From: Actinomadura livida
Lineage (GTDB): Bacteria > Actinomycetota > Actinomycetes > Streptosporangiales > Streptosporangiaceae
Assembly: GCF_014648675.1 (NCBI RefSeq)
Contig: NZ_BMRO01000007.1
Coordinates: 325,320 to 384,533, forward strand
DNA length: 59,214 bases
Direction: 5' to 3'
Below are positions 26,057 through 34,733 of the stretch, one piece after another; within the stretch, counting starts at the first letter, position 1, and every line of letters starts with the position of its first letter. The notes beneath the pieces were generated by a model. The model did no database searches and was not told the DNA's origin. It was given only the letters and a program-made list of their open reading frames with translations. The position numbers and the translations under genes are program-made.

Positions 26057-27745
26057 TCAGCGCAGGCGGAGCCCCACCAGGACGGGGTCGTGGTCGGACG
26101 AGCGGAACGCGTCCGGCCGGTAGAACTCCGGCGGGTTGAACTCGGTGTTGTAGTCGAGGAACAGCGGCTCGTCGGCGTTGATGTGCCAGATCGTCGCGCC
26201 CGTCACGTGCCGTGCCAGCGACCGGCCGGCCAGGGCGTGGTCCAGTTCGCCCGACTGCCCGTCGAACACGTAGCTGTACCGCTCACCCGGGCGGACGAAC
26301 CGCTTGGTCTGGCTGGCGAGCCCGGCGCCGGCCAGCAGCTCGACCGGGTCCTCGGCCGCGTAGGCGTTGAGGTCGCCGATGACGAGCGGGTTCGCCGACT
26401 CCGCGGCGATCGCGCCGATCGCCCCGGCCTGGGCGACGCGGCGGGCGTTGTAGCAGCCCTGGCCGTCGCCCTGGTCGGCGTCCGGCCCGGTGGCGCCGTC
26501 GCAGCCCTTCGACTTGAAGTGGTTGACGATGACCGTGAACGGCGTCCTGCCCGACGCGGGCCGGAACGTCTGCACCAGCGGCGGCCGGTCGAAGACCGGG
26601 TCCTCCGACGACCGCGCGGCCCCGGCCGGCGTGACCTTCGCCGGCTTGTAGACGAGCGCGACATGGATGGCGTCCGTCCCCGGGTACGGGTGCCGCACCC
26701 ACGCGTACGTCCCGGCGCCGGCGGCCTGGTTGAGCCGGTCGACCAGCGCCCCCACGGCGGTGTCGCCGTTGTTCTCGACCTCCATGAGCCCGACGACGTC
26801 GGCGTCCAGGCCCCGGAGCGCGGCGACCAGCTTGGTGAGCTGCCGCTCCTGCTCCGCGGCCGTGTCCGCGCCGCGCTCGCCGAGCGTCGTGAACCAGTTC
26901 AGGGTGTTGAAGCTCGCGACGCGCACGTTGCCGCCGACGTGCCGGGGCTTCGCGGGCCGCCGGTTGGTGTTGGCGAAGCGGGCCTGCTCGGTCGGCTGCA
27001 GGCGGTACTCGCCGAAGCCGTAGCTCAGGACGCCGGTCAGCCCGTGCGCGGAGTCGCCGATCCGCAGCACGCGCGGGTCGGTGTACGGGATCGTGTCCGG
27101 GTTCTGGACGTTCGACCCATCGTCGACGAGGAGGCGCCGCGCGTCGTTGCCCGCCTGCGTGGTGCCGTGCCCGTCGGTGGGCTGGAAGAGGCGGCCCCCG
27201 GCCGACACGGTGACCTCCCCGTACCGGCCGAGGGTGTAGGTCTCGGTGGCGGTCAGCTTCTGCCCGAACCTCAGCAGCATGCCCTCGTACCGTTCGAGGT
27301 CGGCGCCGCCCTTCAGCGGGAGCCGGACGTGGGCCGGGGCCACCCGGCCCTTCCCGCACACGTTCACGGCCGAGGCGGGCGACAGCTCGGTGAGCCCGTT
27401 GTACTCGACGGCCCGGCCGGTGACGAGGACCCGGTCGCCCTCCGCGACCTCCTGCGTCGAGTAGACGAAGATCCCCTCGGAGGTCCGCGGGTCGCGGTCG
27501 GGGGCCGGGTCCTGGATGAAGAACCCGCCGAGCTGGTCGGGCCGCTGGAAGTCCGCGGTCACGACGCCCTCGACCCGGACGGTCCGCCCGGCCACCGGGC
27601 TGGCGTCGCCATCGCCCTGGACCTCGGCGATCCGGTGGTCTGCGGGGGTGCCGCAGGTGGGCGGCTCCGCCGCGGCGGCCGACTGGGCGCCGCCGGCGAG
27701 CCCGGCGGCGAGGACGGTCGCGAGTGCTGCTGCTGTTCGGCGCAT
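26057..27745 (-). CDS. secreted ExeM/NucH-type extracellular endonuclease
   Basis: A signal peptide ending AQSAAAAEPP precedes a beta domain of the OB-like type seen in NucH/ExeM (residues 30-260). An endonuclease/exonuclease/phosphatase domain follows: VRVASFNTLNWF, the metal-binding LMEVENNG, VNHFKSKG, VIGDLNAY and the terminal SSDHDPV. The 562-aa protein would degrade extracellular DNA for phosphate or nucleosides. The start is the ATG at 27745 before RRTAAAL; a much longer upstream frame is an artefact. A PHO-box-like repeat lies upstream. Confidence 0.92.
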   Translation of the reverse strand: MRRTAAALATVLAAGLAGGAQSAAAAEPPTCGTPADHRIAEVQGDGDASPVAGRTVRVEGVVTADFQRPDQLGGFFIQDPAPDRDPRTSEGIFVYSTQEVAEGDRVLVTGRAVEYNGLTELSPASAVNVCGKGRVAPAHVRLPLKGGADLERYEGMLLRFGQKLTATETYTLGRYGEVTVSAGGRLFQPTDGHGTTQAGNDARRLLVDDGSNVQNPDTIPYTDPRVLRIGDSAHGLTGVLSYGFGEYRLQPTEQARFANTNRRPAKPRHVGGNVRVASFNTLNWFTTLGERGADTAAEQERQLTKLVAALRGLDADVVGLMEVENNGDTAVGALVDRLNQAAGAGTYAWVRHPYPGTDAIHVALVYKPAKVTPAGAARSSEDPVFDRPPLVQTFRPASGRTPFTVIVNHFKSKGCDGATGPDADQGDGQGCYNARRVAQAGAIGAIAAESANPLVIGDLNAYAAEDPVELLAGAGLASQTKRFVRPGERYSYVFDGQSGELDHALAGRSLARHVTGATIWHINADEPLFLDYNTEFNPPEFYRPDAFRSSDHDPVLVGLRLR

Positions 27746-27773
27746 GGCCGGAGCGTAAAACGGGGTCTTCGTC

Positions 27774-27795
27774 CGCCCACGAACCGTTAATGAAG
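27774..27795 (-). promoter_or_regulatory. PHO-box-like direct repeats upstream of the nuclease
   Basis: Two adjacent 11-base units read on the minus strand as CTTCATTAACG and GTTCGTGGGCG. They match the Streptomyces PhoP direct-repeat unit G(G/T)TCAYYYR(G/C)G at about 9 and 8 of 11 positions. The site is 28-50 bases before the ATG. PhoP control would suit an extracellular DNase. Confidence 0.4.
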
Positions 27796-27925
27796 ACTCC
27801 ACCAATTTGCAATGGCTTGTCGGGATCCGCGGCGCCGCCCGGACCGCGGCCCGGTCCCGTGTTCCCGGAACGCGGCGCTCCCGGCCCTGCGATAATCCCG
27901 CGGAAGACGCGACCGAGGGAGGGCC

Positions 27926-28720
27926 GTGACGGAGTCGCCGGTCGGAGCCGGGTACGCCCGCACTCGCGACATCATCGTGGCGGTGGTGCTCCTTTTGGCC
28001 CTCACCGCGCTGCTCGTGATCGTCCTCGTGCAGGCGTGGCCGCCCGCGCCGGGCGTCGCGCCGGACGGCGGCACCGAGCCGCCCACCCGCGCGACGACCG
28101 TCGAACTGCTCGGCTGGTCGCCCACGCTGTCCCGCGAGACGAGCCTGTTCGTGGTCGTCATGACCGCGGGCGCGCTGGGCGCGGTCGTGCACGTGCTGCG
28201 GTCGTTCTACTGGTACGTCGGCAACCGGGCGCTGCGGCGCAGCTGGCTGATGATGTACCTGCTGCTCCCGTTCGTCGGGGCGCTGCTCGGGCTGATCGTC
28301 TACCTCGTGCTGCGCGGCGGCCTGACCTCGCCGACCGGCGGCGCGTCCGACGTCAACCCGTACGGCATCGCCGCCATCGCCGCGCTCGTCGGCCTGTTCT
28401 CCCGCGAGACGTCCGAGAAGCTCCGCAGCGTCTTCGGGACGCTGCTCGCCCAGGCGCCGGCCGGCCGCGACCAGGTCCTCGCGCCCCGGATCACCGCGGT
28501 CGAACCGGCGGGCGGCCCGGTCGGCACCGTGGTCGCCCTGCACGGCACCGGCCTCGGCTCCGCGACCGCGGTCCGGTTCGGCGCCGCGCAGTCCCGCATC
28601 ACCGACGCGGCGGACACGCTCGTCCGGACCGCCGTCCCGCCGGGCGCCACCACGGGACCGCCGGTGGTGATCACCCCGGCCGGCCCGGTGACCGCACCGG
28701 CGGTCTTCACGGTCGACTGA
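27926..28720 (+). CDS. membrane protein with C-terminal IPT/TIG-type domain
   Basis: The 264-aa protein has three membrane helices (near residues 16-34, 75-92 and 111-131), with a proline-rich loop after the first. A soluble part ends in an Ig-like IPT/TIG fold (PRITAVEPAGGPVGTVVALHGTGLG). It starts at GTG behind GAGGGAGGG. The gene converges with the nitrilase-fold gene, five bases apart. The TIG domain could bind a partner or carbohydrate; its side of the membrane is not clear. The family is not recognised beyond this. Confidence 0.75.
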   Translation: MTESPVGAGYARTRDIIVAVVLLLALTALLVIVLVQAWPPAPGVAPDGGTEPPTRATTVELLGWSPTLSRETSLFVVVMTAGALGAVVHVLRSFYWYVGNRALRRSWLMMYLLLPFVGALLGLIVYLVLRGGLTSPTGGASDVNPYGIAAIAALVGLFSRETSEKLRSVFGTLLAQAPAGRDQVLAPRITAVEPAGGPVGTVVALHGTGLGSATAVRFGAAQSRITDAADTLVRTAVPPGATTGPPVVITPAGPVTAPAVFTVD

Positions 28721-28725
28721 CGCGC

Positions 28726-30183
28726 CTACTGCCGGGCCGGGTCCCGCCAGTGGGGGTGCCAGACGTCGTAGGCGGCGCCCGGGAACATGCGGGGCAGCTC
28801 CGACGTGGGCAGGCGGCCGAGCTCGCCGCCCGTGCGCGCGACGCCGAACTGCCGCTCGGTCGCGTAGGCGTCGCGGTCCAGCCGCTGCGGCCCCGACACG
28901 AGGCAGGTGTAGCGGGGGCCGGGGAGGTCCTCGTCGGGGATGGCGGCGCCGATCGCGAGGCTGTTGGACACCGTCACCCAGCTCCCGAGCGTCGTCACCT
29001 GCCGTTCGGCGCCCTGGTCCTCCCAGCGGTGCTCCAGGATCGGCTTGGAGAAGATCGGGACGAGCAGGTGCGACACCCCGCACGCCTCCAGCTCGCGCTC
29101 CCAGCCGGTCGACCGGCCGAGGTCCTCGCAGATCAGCACGGCGAGCCGGCCGAGCGAGGAGTCGAGCACGCCGATCCGCGTGCCGCGCCGCGCGTACTCC
29201 ACGGCCGTTCCGGCGGCCGGGGCGTCCGGCAGCCGCCACAGCCGCATCTGCCCGGCGTCCAGCGTGAAGCCGGACAGCTTGTCCTGGACGAGGAGCTCCT
29301 GGCCCGTCCAGCGGTCGAGGAGGACGGCGCGGTTCGGCGGCGGGTCGTCCCGCCCGAGCGGGCCGCTGCCGAGCAGCAGGAAGCGCAGCGGGCGGCGGTC
29401 CCGGTCGCGTCCGGCGGTGTCGAACGCGACCTCCTTCCAGTGCTCCAGCAGCGCGTCCGACAGCGACGCCTCCGGCATCACCGCGAGCTGCGCGCCGGAC
29501 TCGTCCAGCCGCCGGACGATCGCCTTGATGCGGCTGCGGATGCCGGACGAGTCCATCGGGCGGAGCCGGTACACGGTCGTCCCGTCCCGCTCCTCGAACC
29601 GGATGTCCACGTCGTCGAACGTCTCCAGCACGGGCGCGCAGCCGACCGTGACGGGCTCGTCCCGGCTGAAGTGCGGGTCGTTCACCGCGGGCAGCACGGT
29701 GTGGTCGATGCGCTCCCACTGCGCCTGGGGGACGCGGTGGACGCCGAAGAACTCCGCCTTGGAGCGCGCCCCGCGCGGCCGGCCGGGGAACGCGCAGCGG
29801 GGGAGCAGCGCGCCCGTCGTCCCGGGCCCGTTCATCCTGCCCTCGGTCAGGTAGTTGACGAGGACCCCGGAGAGCGCGGGCGCGTCGTGGTAGGGCGCGT
29901 ACGGGCTCGCGTGGGCGAGCGCGCCGTCGAGACCGAGCAGGATCGTGAACGCGCCGCGGTCGCCGTCGGCGGCGATGATCCGCGCCGTCTCCGCGGGGTC
30001 GAGGACGCCGTGCTCCAGCACCGTCGCGGCGATCTCGTCCGCGGCGCGCCGCACCCCCTCCTCGGCGTACCAGCGCGTGGCCGTCCAACCCTGGAAGACG
30101 TCGTCCGCGAGCGAGTCGTAGAGATGGACGAAGAGATCAGCTGGTTCGGCCGGATAGGCGGCTGCAGCCAACTGATCCGTCAT
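28726..30183 (-). CDS. nitrilase-fold (CN hydrolase) protein with long N-terminal region
   Basis: The C-terminal two thirds carry the full nitrilase triad: E238 in AVMPEAS, K302 in LVQDKLSGF and C352 in VLICEDLG. The enzyme should therefore hydrolyse an amide or nitrile, or transfer an acyl group. The first 210 residues are not a known nitrilase extension. The 485-aa length is well above the usual 260-350 aa of free-standing family members. It has no signal peptide. It starts at ATG 30183, divergent from the winged-helix gene. Its substrate and partner are unknown, and the surrounding genes give no pathway. Confidence 0.75.
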   Translation of the reverse strand: MTDQLAAAAYPAEPADLFVHLYDSLADDVFQGWTATRWYAEEGVRRAADEIAATVLEHGVLDPAETARIIAADGDRGAFTILLGLDGALAHASPYAPYHDAPALSGVLVNYLTEGRMNGPGTTGALLPRCAFPGRPRGARSKAEFFGVHRVPQAQWERIDHTVLPAVNDPHFSRDEPVTVGCAPVLETFDDVDIRFEERDGTTVYRLRPMDSSGIRSRIKAIVRRLDESGAQLAVMPEASLSDALLEHWKEVAFDTAGRDRDRRPLRFLLLGSGPLGRDDPPPNRAVLLDRWTGQELLVQDKLSGFTLDAGQMRLWRLPDAPAAGTAVEYARRGTRIGVLDSSLGRLAVLICEDLGRSTGWERELEACGVSHLLVPIFSKPILEHRWEDQGAERQVTTLGSWVTVSNSLAIGAAIPDEDLPGPRYTCLVSGPQRLDRDAYATERQFGVARTGGELGRLPTSELPRMFPGAAYDVWHPHWRDPARQ

Positions 30184-30290
30184 AAGCGCCCCCGGGGGAG
30201 TTGACAGGCACGGTTACGGGTGGTGGATCGATGCTAACTCTCCCGCGCATCGCTTTTCGTGTCGTCCGCTACAGAACCCCCGATCGTTGT

Positions 30291-30311
30291 CACTTGACAT
30301 TCACTTGGCAT
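30291..30311 (+). promoter_or_regulatory. 11-bp direct repeat overlapping a -35-like TTGACA
   Basis: CACTTGACAT and CACTTGGCAT stand one base apart, giving an 11-bp period, so a regulator could bind both on one face of the helix. TTGACA at 30294-30299 lies inside the first copy. The site is in the divergent promoter region between the nitrilase-fold gene and the winged-helix gene. Another TTGACA lies at 30201. Confidence 0.4.
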
Positions 30312-30365
30312 CCGCGCACCCTGGAAGAGTCCGGCGGTGCCGTCGAACCCCAGGGGAGTGTGACC

Positions 30366-31103
30366 ATGAGTGCCTTGACCGACTCCGCACCCGGCCCGAC
30401 CCACGACCGCCGGACCGAGGTCCGGCGGCTCATCGACGCGATGGAGCACGCCAAGGTCATCAGCGACGGCCACTTCAGCGCGCTCGGCATGCTCATCACC
30501 GACGCGTCGCTGAGCGCGGACGAGCCCGCACTGGTCGAATGCCAGGACGGGCTCCAGTGGCTGCACCGCCACTACCTGGACGTCGGCGCCCTCGACGCCC
30601 CGCAGCGCGAGCAGCGCGGCCGCATCCTCGGGCTGATCGACGTCGTGCACTGGGCGCTGAAGCGGCTCCCGTCCGGGCTCCAGCTCGCGCTGCAGCCCGA
30701 GGGGTACGCGGCGCGCTTCCTGGTCGCGGTGGCCCGGCGGCCGGGCATGTCCAACCGGCAGCTCGCCGCCGAGCTCGGCACCGACGAGACCGAGATCAGC
30801 CGCACCGGGCGCAAGCTGCTGTCCGCGGGCGTCGTGTGGCGGCGCAAGGAGTGGCGGCACAACGCGTGGGACCTCACCCCGCGGGGCCGGCAGTACCTGG
30901 AGACCTCCGGCCTGCTCCCCGCCGACGCCGATGCCGACGCCGACGCGGTCGGTGAGGCCGTCGCCGATTCCGGGGCCGGCCGCCGCGCCGAAGCCGCCCG
31001 GCCGGCGGAGACCGTCACCCGCTCCCCGGACGGCGTCCCGCGCCGCACGCCCGCGAACGGGCCGTCCCGGCCCCAGGAACCCCCGCGCTCGGCCCGGGGC
31101 TAG
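30366..31103 (+). CDS. winged-helix (MarR-like) protein with disordered tail
   Basis: An N-terminal helical region (residues 15-115) is followed by a winged helix at about 125-180, with MSNRQLAAELGTDETEISRTGRKLLSAGVV as recognition part and a wing ending in WDLTPRGRQYLE. A 60-residue disordered tail rich in A, D and R follows, with a short DADADAD run. It probably binds DNA. The ATG is preceded by GGGGAG. It is divergent from the nitrilase-fold gene and may control it. Its stop codon shares a CTAG with the convergent MFS gene. Confidence 0.75.
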   Translation: MSALTDSAPGPTHDRRTEVRRLIDAMEHAKVISDGHFSALGMLITDASLSADEPALVECQDGLQWLHRHYLDVGALDAPQREQRGRILGLIDVVHWALKRLPSGLQLALQPEGYAARFLVAVARRPGMSNRQLAAELGTDETEISRTGRKLLSAGVVWRRKEWRHNAWDLTPRGRQYLETSGLLPADADADADAVGEAVADSGAGRRAEAARPAETVTRSPDGVPRRTPANGPSRPQEPPRSARG

Positions 31104-32287
31104 CGCGCCCCGGGGCCGGCGGCGCGGCGGCGGAGCGCCAGCGGGACGGACAGGAAGATCGCGGCGGCGGTGAGGGCGAAGGCGGCCGGGTAGCCGGTGT
31201 GCGCGACGGCGAGGCCGAACGCGACGCCGCCGGCGCCCATGCCGCCGTCGTAGCCGATGTTCCACAGCGCGCTGACCGTCCCGTAGCCGGACACGGGCGC
31301 CCGCTCGTACATCAGCGCCAGGCTCGCGTTCTGCGTGACCCCGAACCCCGCGCCGAACAGGACCATCGAGGCGAACACGGCGGCCGGGTGCGGGACGAGG
31401 GCCAGCAGCGCGATCCCCGCCGCCGAGAGGGCCACCGCGGGCGCGAGCAGGCGGGCGGAGCCGTGCCGGTCCCCGAAGCGCCCCGCCTGCCAGCGGGCGA
31501 GCGTGGTGGCGGCCGGCTGCACGAACAGCGCCGTCGCCGCGACCCCCGCGGCCGGGACCGCCTCCGGCAGGAACGTGATGAGGATGCCGGCCGCCATCGC
31601 GGTCGAGGCGAACGCGGCCGCGGGACGCAGCAGGTCGGGCGACCGCAGCGCCGCGAGCATGCCGAGGGACCCCTGCGCGGCCCCGGACGCCAGGCGGCGC
31701 GGCAGGCCGGGCAGCGCGGCCAGCGCCGCCAGCGACGTCACCGAGGCCGCGACGAACACCGGCGGGTAGCCGACCTGCCCGGCGAGCCACACTCCGAGCG
31801 GCAGCGCGAGCACCGCCGGCAGCCCGGCGGTGAGCCCGAACAGGCCGAGCGCCTCGCCGCGCCGGTCCGCCGGGGCGAGCGCCGCGACCAGCGCGTTCGG
31901 GACCACCACCGCGATCCCGAAGCCGACGCCGCGCAGCAGGCTCACCGCGATGATCATCGGCATGCCGGACGAGGCGGTCAGCGCGAGCGCGGGCAGGCCG
32001 AGCAGCAGCAGCCCCGCCGCGAGCACCGGCACGTACCCGAACCGCGACAGCAGGCGGGGGAGCGCCAGTTCGGTGAGCACCGTCGTCAGCATCAGCGAGC
32101 CCGTCGCGAGGCCCGCGCCGGCCTGGCCCGCCCCGCCGTCCACGGCGTACATCGGGACGACCGACAGCAGCAGGAACACGCCCGTCAGGCTCAGGAAGGT
32201 CGCCGCGAACAGCAGCGCCAGCCGCCGCCCGACCAGGCGCGGACGGGCCTCGCGCACCCCGTCGCCGCGCCGAGATGACTCGCTCAT
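31100..32287 (-). CDS. MFS transporter
   Basis: The 395-aa protein has about 12 membrane helices, with the MFS motif A-like loop after helix 2 weakly kept (LSRFGYVPVLAAG) and repeated halves. It resembles drug or small-solute efflux pumps of the DHA type; the substrate is unknown. A CGTCCGGACG palindrome at 32307-32316, 20 bases before the ATG, may be a repressor site. The gene is convergent with the winged-helix gene and divergent from the lipase. Confidence 0.88.
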   Translation of the reverse strand: MSESSRRGDGVREARPRLVGRRLALLFAATFLSLTGVFLLLSVVPMYAVDGGAGQAGAGLATGSLMLTTVLTELALPRLLSRFGYVPVLAAGLLLLGLPALALTASSGMPMIIAVSLLRGVGFGIAVVVPNALVAALAPADRRGEALGLFGLTAGLPAVLALPLGVWLAGQVGYPPVFVAASVTSLAALAALPGLPRRLASGAAQGSLGMLAALRSPDLLRPAAAFASTAMAAGILITFLPEAVPAAGVAATALFVQPAATTLARWQAGRFGDRHGSARLLAPAVALSAAGIALLALVPHPAAVFASMVLFGAGFGVTQNASLALMYERAPVSGYGTVSALWNIGYDGGMGAGGVAFGLAVAHTGYPAAFALTAAAIFLSVPLALRRRAAGPGAR

Positions 32288-32439
32288 ACCGATGACCGTA
32301 GGAGATCGTCCGGACGGTCCGGTTATTGAGTTGGTTGCTAAGCGCGGGGCCCGACCATGTCAGAAGACTTCATTCCGCCCATCGCGGCCCCTGGGACACA
32401 GTCGTCACCGTTCGGTATCCAGCCCCCACTGGAGCGACG

Positions 32440-33723
32440 ATGCGTGTCCGGAGCCTTTTCTCGACCGCGGTGCTGGGCGTGGCCCTCGCCGTGCCCGCCG
32501 CCGCACCCCAGGCGGCCGCCGCGCCCGCCGCCGCGCCGGCGGGCTGCGACGCCACCGACGCCGACATCTACGCGCCGCCCCCCGGCACCGTCCAAGGCGA
32601 TCCCGGCGACCTGCTGGCCTGCCGCCCGGTGAAGCTGACGAACATCCCCGGCGACGTCCCGATGCGGGCGTGGAAGGTCAGGTACGTCTCCACCGACGCC
32701 AAGGGCGCCAGGAACGTGGTGACGGGGACGGTCGCGATCCCCACCGCGCCCTGGACGGGAGACGGCTCCCGCCCGACCGTCGCGTTCAACCCCGGCACGC
32801 TGGGCTCCGCCGAGCGCTGCGCCTTCTCCAAGCAGCTCGCAGGCGAGTACGTCGACATGTACGAGGGCGGGAACCTGAACCTGTTCCTGCGCGCGGGTCA
32901 TGCGGTCGCCGCCACGGACGGCGTCGGTTACCTCAGCGGGCAGGTCCACACGTACATGGTGGGCGCCAACGCCGGTCACGCGCTGCTCGACATCGTCCGG
33001 GCGTCCCGGCAGATTCCCGGCGGGTCCCTCACCGCGGACGGCGACGTCGGCATCTCCGGCTACTCCGAGGGCGGCGCCGCCGCGCTGTGGGGCGCGCAAC
33101 TCGCAGCGTCCTACGCGCCCGAGCTGAACGTGGTCGGCGCGGCGGCCGGCGGCGTGCCCGGCGACCTCAAGGTGACCGCGAAGCAGCTGAACGGCAGCCT
33201 GTTCGCGGGCTTCCTCGCCGACGCGCTCGTCGGGCTGCACGCCGCCTACCCCGAGATGCCGTTCACCGAGCTGATGAACGAGCGGGGCGCGCGGGCGGTC
33301 GAGGACGTCCGGTCGCACTGCCTGTTCGGGACGCTCGCGGTGTTCCTCGGCGCGCGGGTCGAGGACTTCTCCACCGGCCGGCTGACGCTGGAGCAGATCT
33401 ACGCGCTCCGCGGCCCCGGCGGCGTCACCTGGGGCGAGCTGGTCGACCGGCAGCGGCTCGGCGTCGGCGTCGGCGGCCCCTCGTCCGGCGCCCGGTACGA
33501 GATCGGCTTCCCGGTGTTCCAGTACCGCGGCTGGTTCGAGGAGATCATCCCGCACGAGACCGAGGACGCCACGCGGCAGCGCTACTGCGCCGCCGGCATC
33601 ACCACGACCTGGAAGAACACCTACCCGGCCGAGCACCTGACCACCGACTGGGCCGCGGCCCGGGACGTGACGGACTTCCTCACCGACCGGTTCGCGGGCA
33701 AGCCCGCCGAAGGCAACTGCTGA
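32440..33723 (+). CDS. secreted triacylglycerol lipase (secretory LIP family)
   Basis: A signal peptide ends in the alanine-rich AAPQAAAAP region. The mature protein has the LIP-family strand-loop NPGTLGSAERCAFS, the nucleophile elbow GISGYSEGGAAALW and a C-terminal aspartate/histidine region. Four mature cysteines could form two disulfides. The ATG at 32440 follows GGAGCG; an open frame upstream is not used because it lacks a signal sequence. It probably releases fatty acids from extracellular lipids. The acyl-handling genes directly downstream use related substrates. Confidence 0.9.
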   Translation: MRVRSLFSTAVLGVALAVPAAAPQAAAAPAAAPAGCDATDADIYAPPPGTVQGDPGDLLACRPVKLTNIPGDVPMRAWKVRYVSTDAKGARNVVTGTVAIPTAPWTGDGSRPTVAFNPGTLGSAERCAFSKQLAGEYVDMYEGGNLNLFLRAGHAVAATDGVGYLSGQVHTYMVGANAGHALLDIVRASRQIPGGSLTADGDVGISGYSEGGAAALWGAQLAASYAPELNVVGAAAGGVPGDLKVTAKQLNGSLFAGFLADALVGLHAAYPEMPFTELMNERGARAVEDVRSHCLFGTLAVFLGARVEDFSTGRLTLEQIYALRGPGGVTWGELVDRQRLGVGVGGPSSGARYEIGFPVFQYRGWFEEIIPHETEDATRQRYCAAGITTTWKNTYPAEHLTTDWAAARDVTDFLTDRFAGKPAEGNC

Positions 33724-33750
33724 CCGCACGGAATCTCTAAGGAGCCGAAT

Positions 33751-33771
33751 ATGACAGCGGGCCGAACATGA
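33751..33771 (+). other. six-codon mini-ORF (MTAGRT) coupled to the desaturase start
   Basis: The only good ribosome site here (AAGGAG, ending seven bases before) serves the ATG at 33751. That ORF encodes MTAGRT, and its TGA overlaps the desaturase ATG as ATGA. The mini-ORF resembles a duplicate of the desaturase start (MTAGVA). Desaturase translation may depend on reinitiation. Confidence 0.5.
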
Positions 33772-34733
33772 CCGCGGGCGTCGCCGACATCGGCAGCGGC
33801 CGGGATCCGCGACCCGACATCTCCGGGACCGTCCCGCTGCCCGAGCGCATCGCGGTCGTGGTGTTCGTGGCCGCGCCGATCCTCGGGGTGCTGGGCGCCG
33901 TCCCGTTCCTGTGGGGCTGGGGGATCGGCTGGACGGACATCGCCATATTCGCCTTCCTGTACCCGCTCAACGCGATCGGGATCACGGTCGGCTACCACCG
34001 GCACTTCACCCACGGCGGCTTCAAGGCCAAGCGGTGGCTGCGGATCGCGCTGGCCATCCTCGGCGGGCAGGCCATGCAGGGGTCGGTCGTCCGGTGGGTC
34101 GCCGACCACCGCCGCCACCACAAGTACTCCGACCAGGAGGGCGACCCCCACTCGCCCTGGGCGTACGGGCCGGGCGTGTGGGGCCTCACCAAGGGCCTCT
34201 ACCACGCGCACATGGGATGGCTGTTCAGCAAGGACCGCACGTCCCGCAGCAAGTACGCGCCCGACCTGCTCAGGGACAAGGACATCCGGTTCCTGTCGCT
34301 CGATCCCGTGTACGCGGTGATCGTGCTGTCGACGTTCCTCGTCCCGATGGGCCTCGGCGCGCTGCTCACCCTCTCCTGGCACGGCGCCCTCACCGCGCTG
34401 TTCTGGGGCGGCCTGATGCGCGTGTTCGCCGGCGAGCACGTCACGTTCTCCATCAACTCGATCTGCCACGTGTTCGGCAGGGAGGACTTCAAGACCCGCG
34501 ACCGGGCCCGCAACGTGTGGTGGCTGGCGATCCCGTCGTTCGGCGAGTCCTGGCACAACCTCCACCACGCCGACCCCACGTGCGCCAGGCACGGCGTCCT
34601 CAAGGGGCAGATCGACATCAGCGCCCGGGTCATCTGGATCTTCGAGAAGCTCGGCTGGGTCTGGGACGTGCGCTGGCCCGACCACGAGCGCCTCGCCGCA
34701 CGCCGCGTCACGTCCCAGGGAGAAGCAGCATGA
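33768..34733 (+). CDS. acyl-CoA/fatty acid desaturase (delta-9 type, membrane di-iron)
   Basis: All three histidine boxes of membrane desaturases are present: HRHFTH at residues 77-82, HRRHH at 114-118 and HNLHH near 257. Four membrane helices pair up around them. The 321-aa protein is of stearoyl-CoA desaturase type and introduces a double bond into a fatty acyl chain. It overlaps the acyl-AMP ligase gene by ATGA, so the two proteins are made together. The translation start is coupled to a preceding mini-ORF. Confidence 0.9.
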   Translation: MTAGVADIGSGRDPRPDISGTVPLPERIAVVVFVAAPILGVLGAVPFLWGWGIGWTDIAIFAFLYPLNAIGITVGYHRHFTHGGFKAKRWLRIALAILGGQAMQGSVVRWVADHRRHHKYSDQEGDPHSPWAYGPGVWGLTKGLYHAHMGWLFSKDRTSRSKYAPDLLRDKDIRFLSLDPVYAVIVLSTFLVPMGLGALLTLSWHGALTALFWGGLMRVFAGEHVTFSINSICHVFGREDFKTRDRARNVWWLAIPSFGESWHNLHHADPTCARHGVLKGQIDISARVIWIFEKLGWVWDVRWPDHERLAARRVTSQGEAA

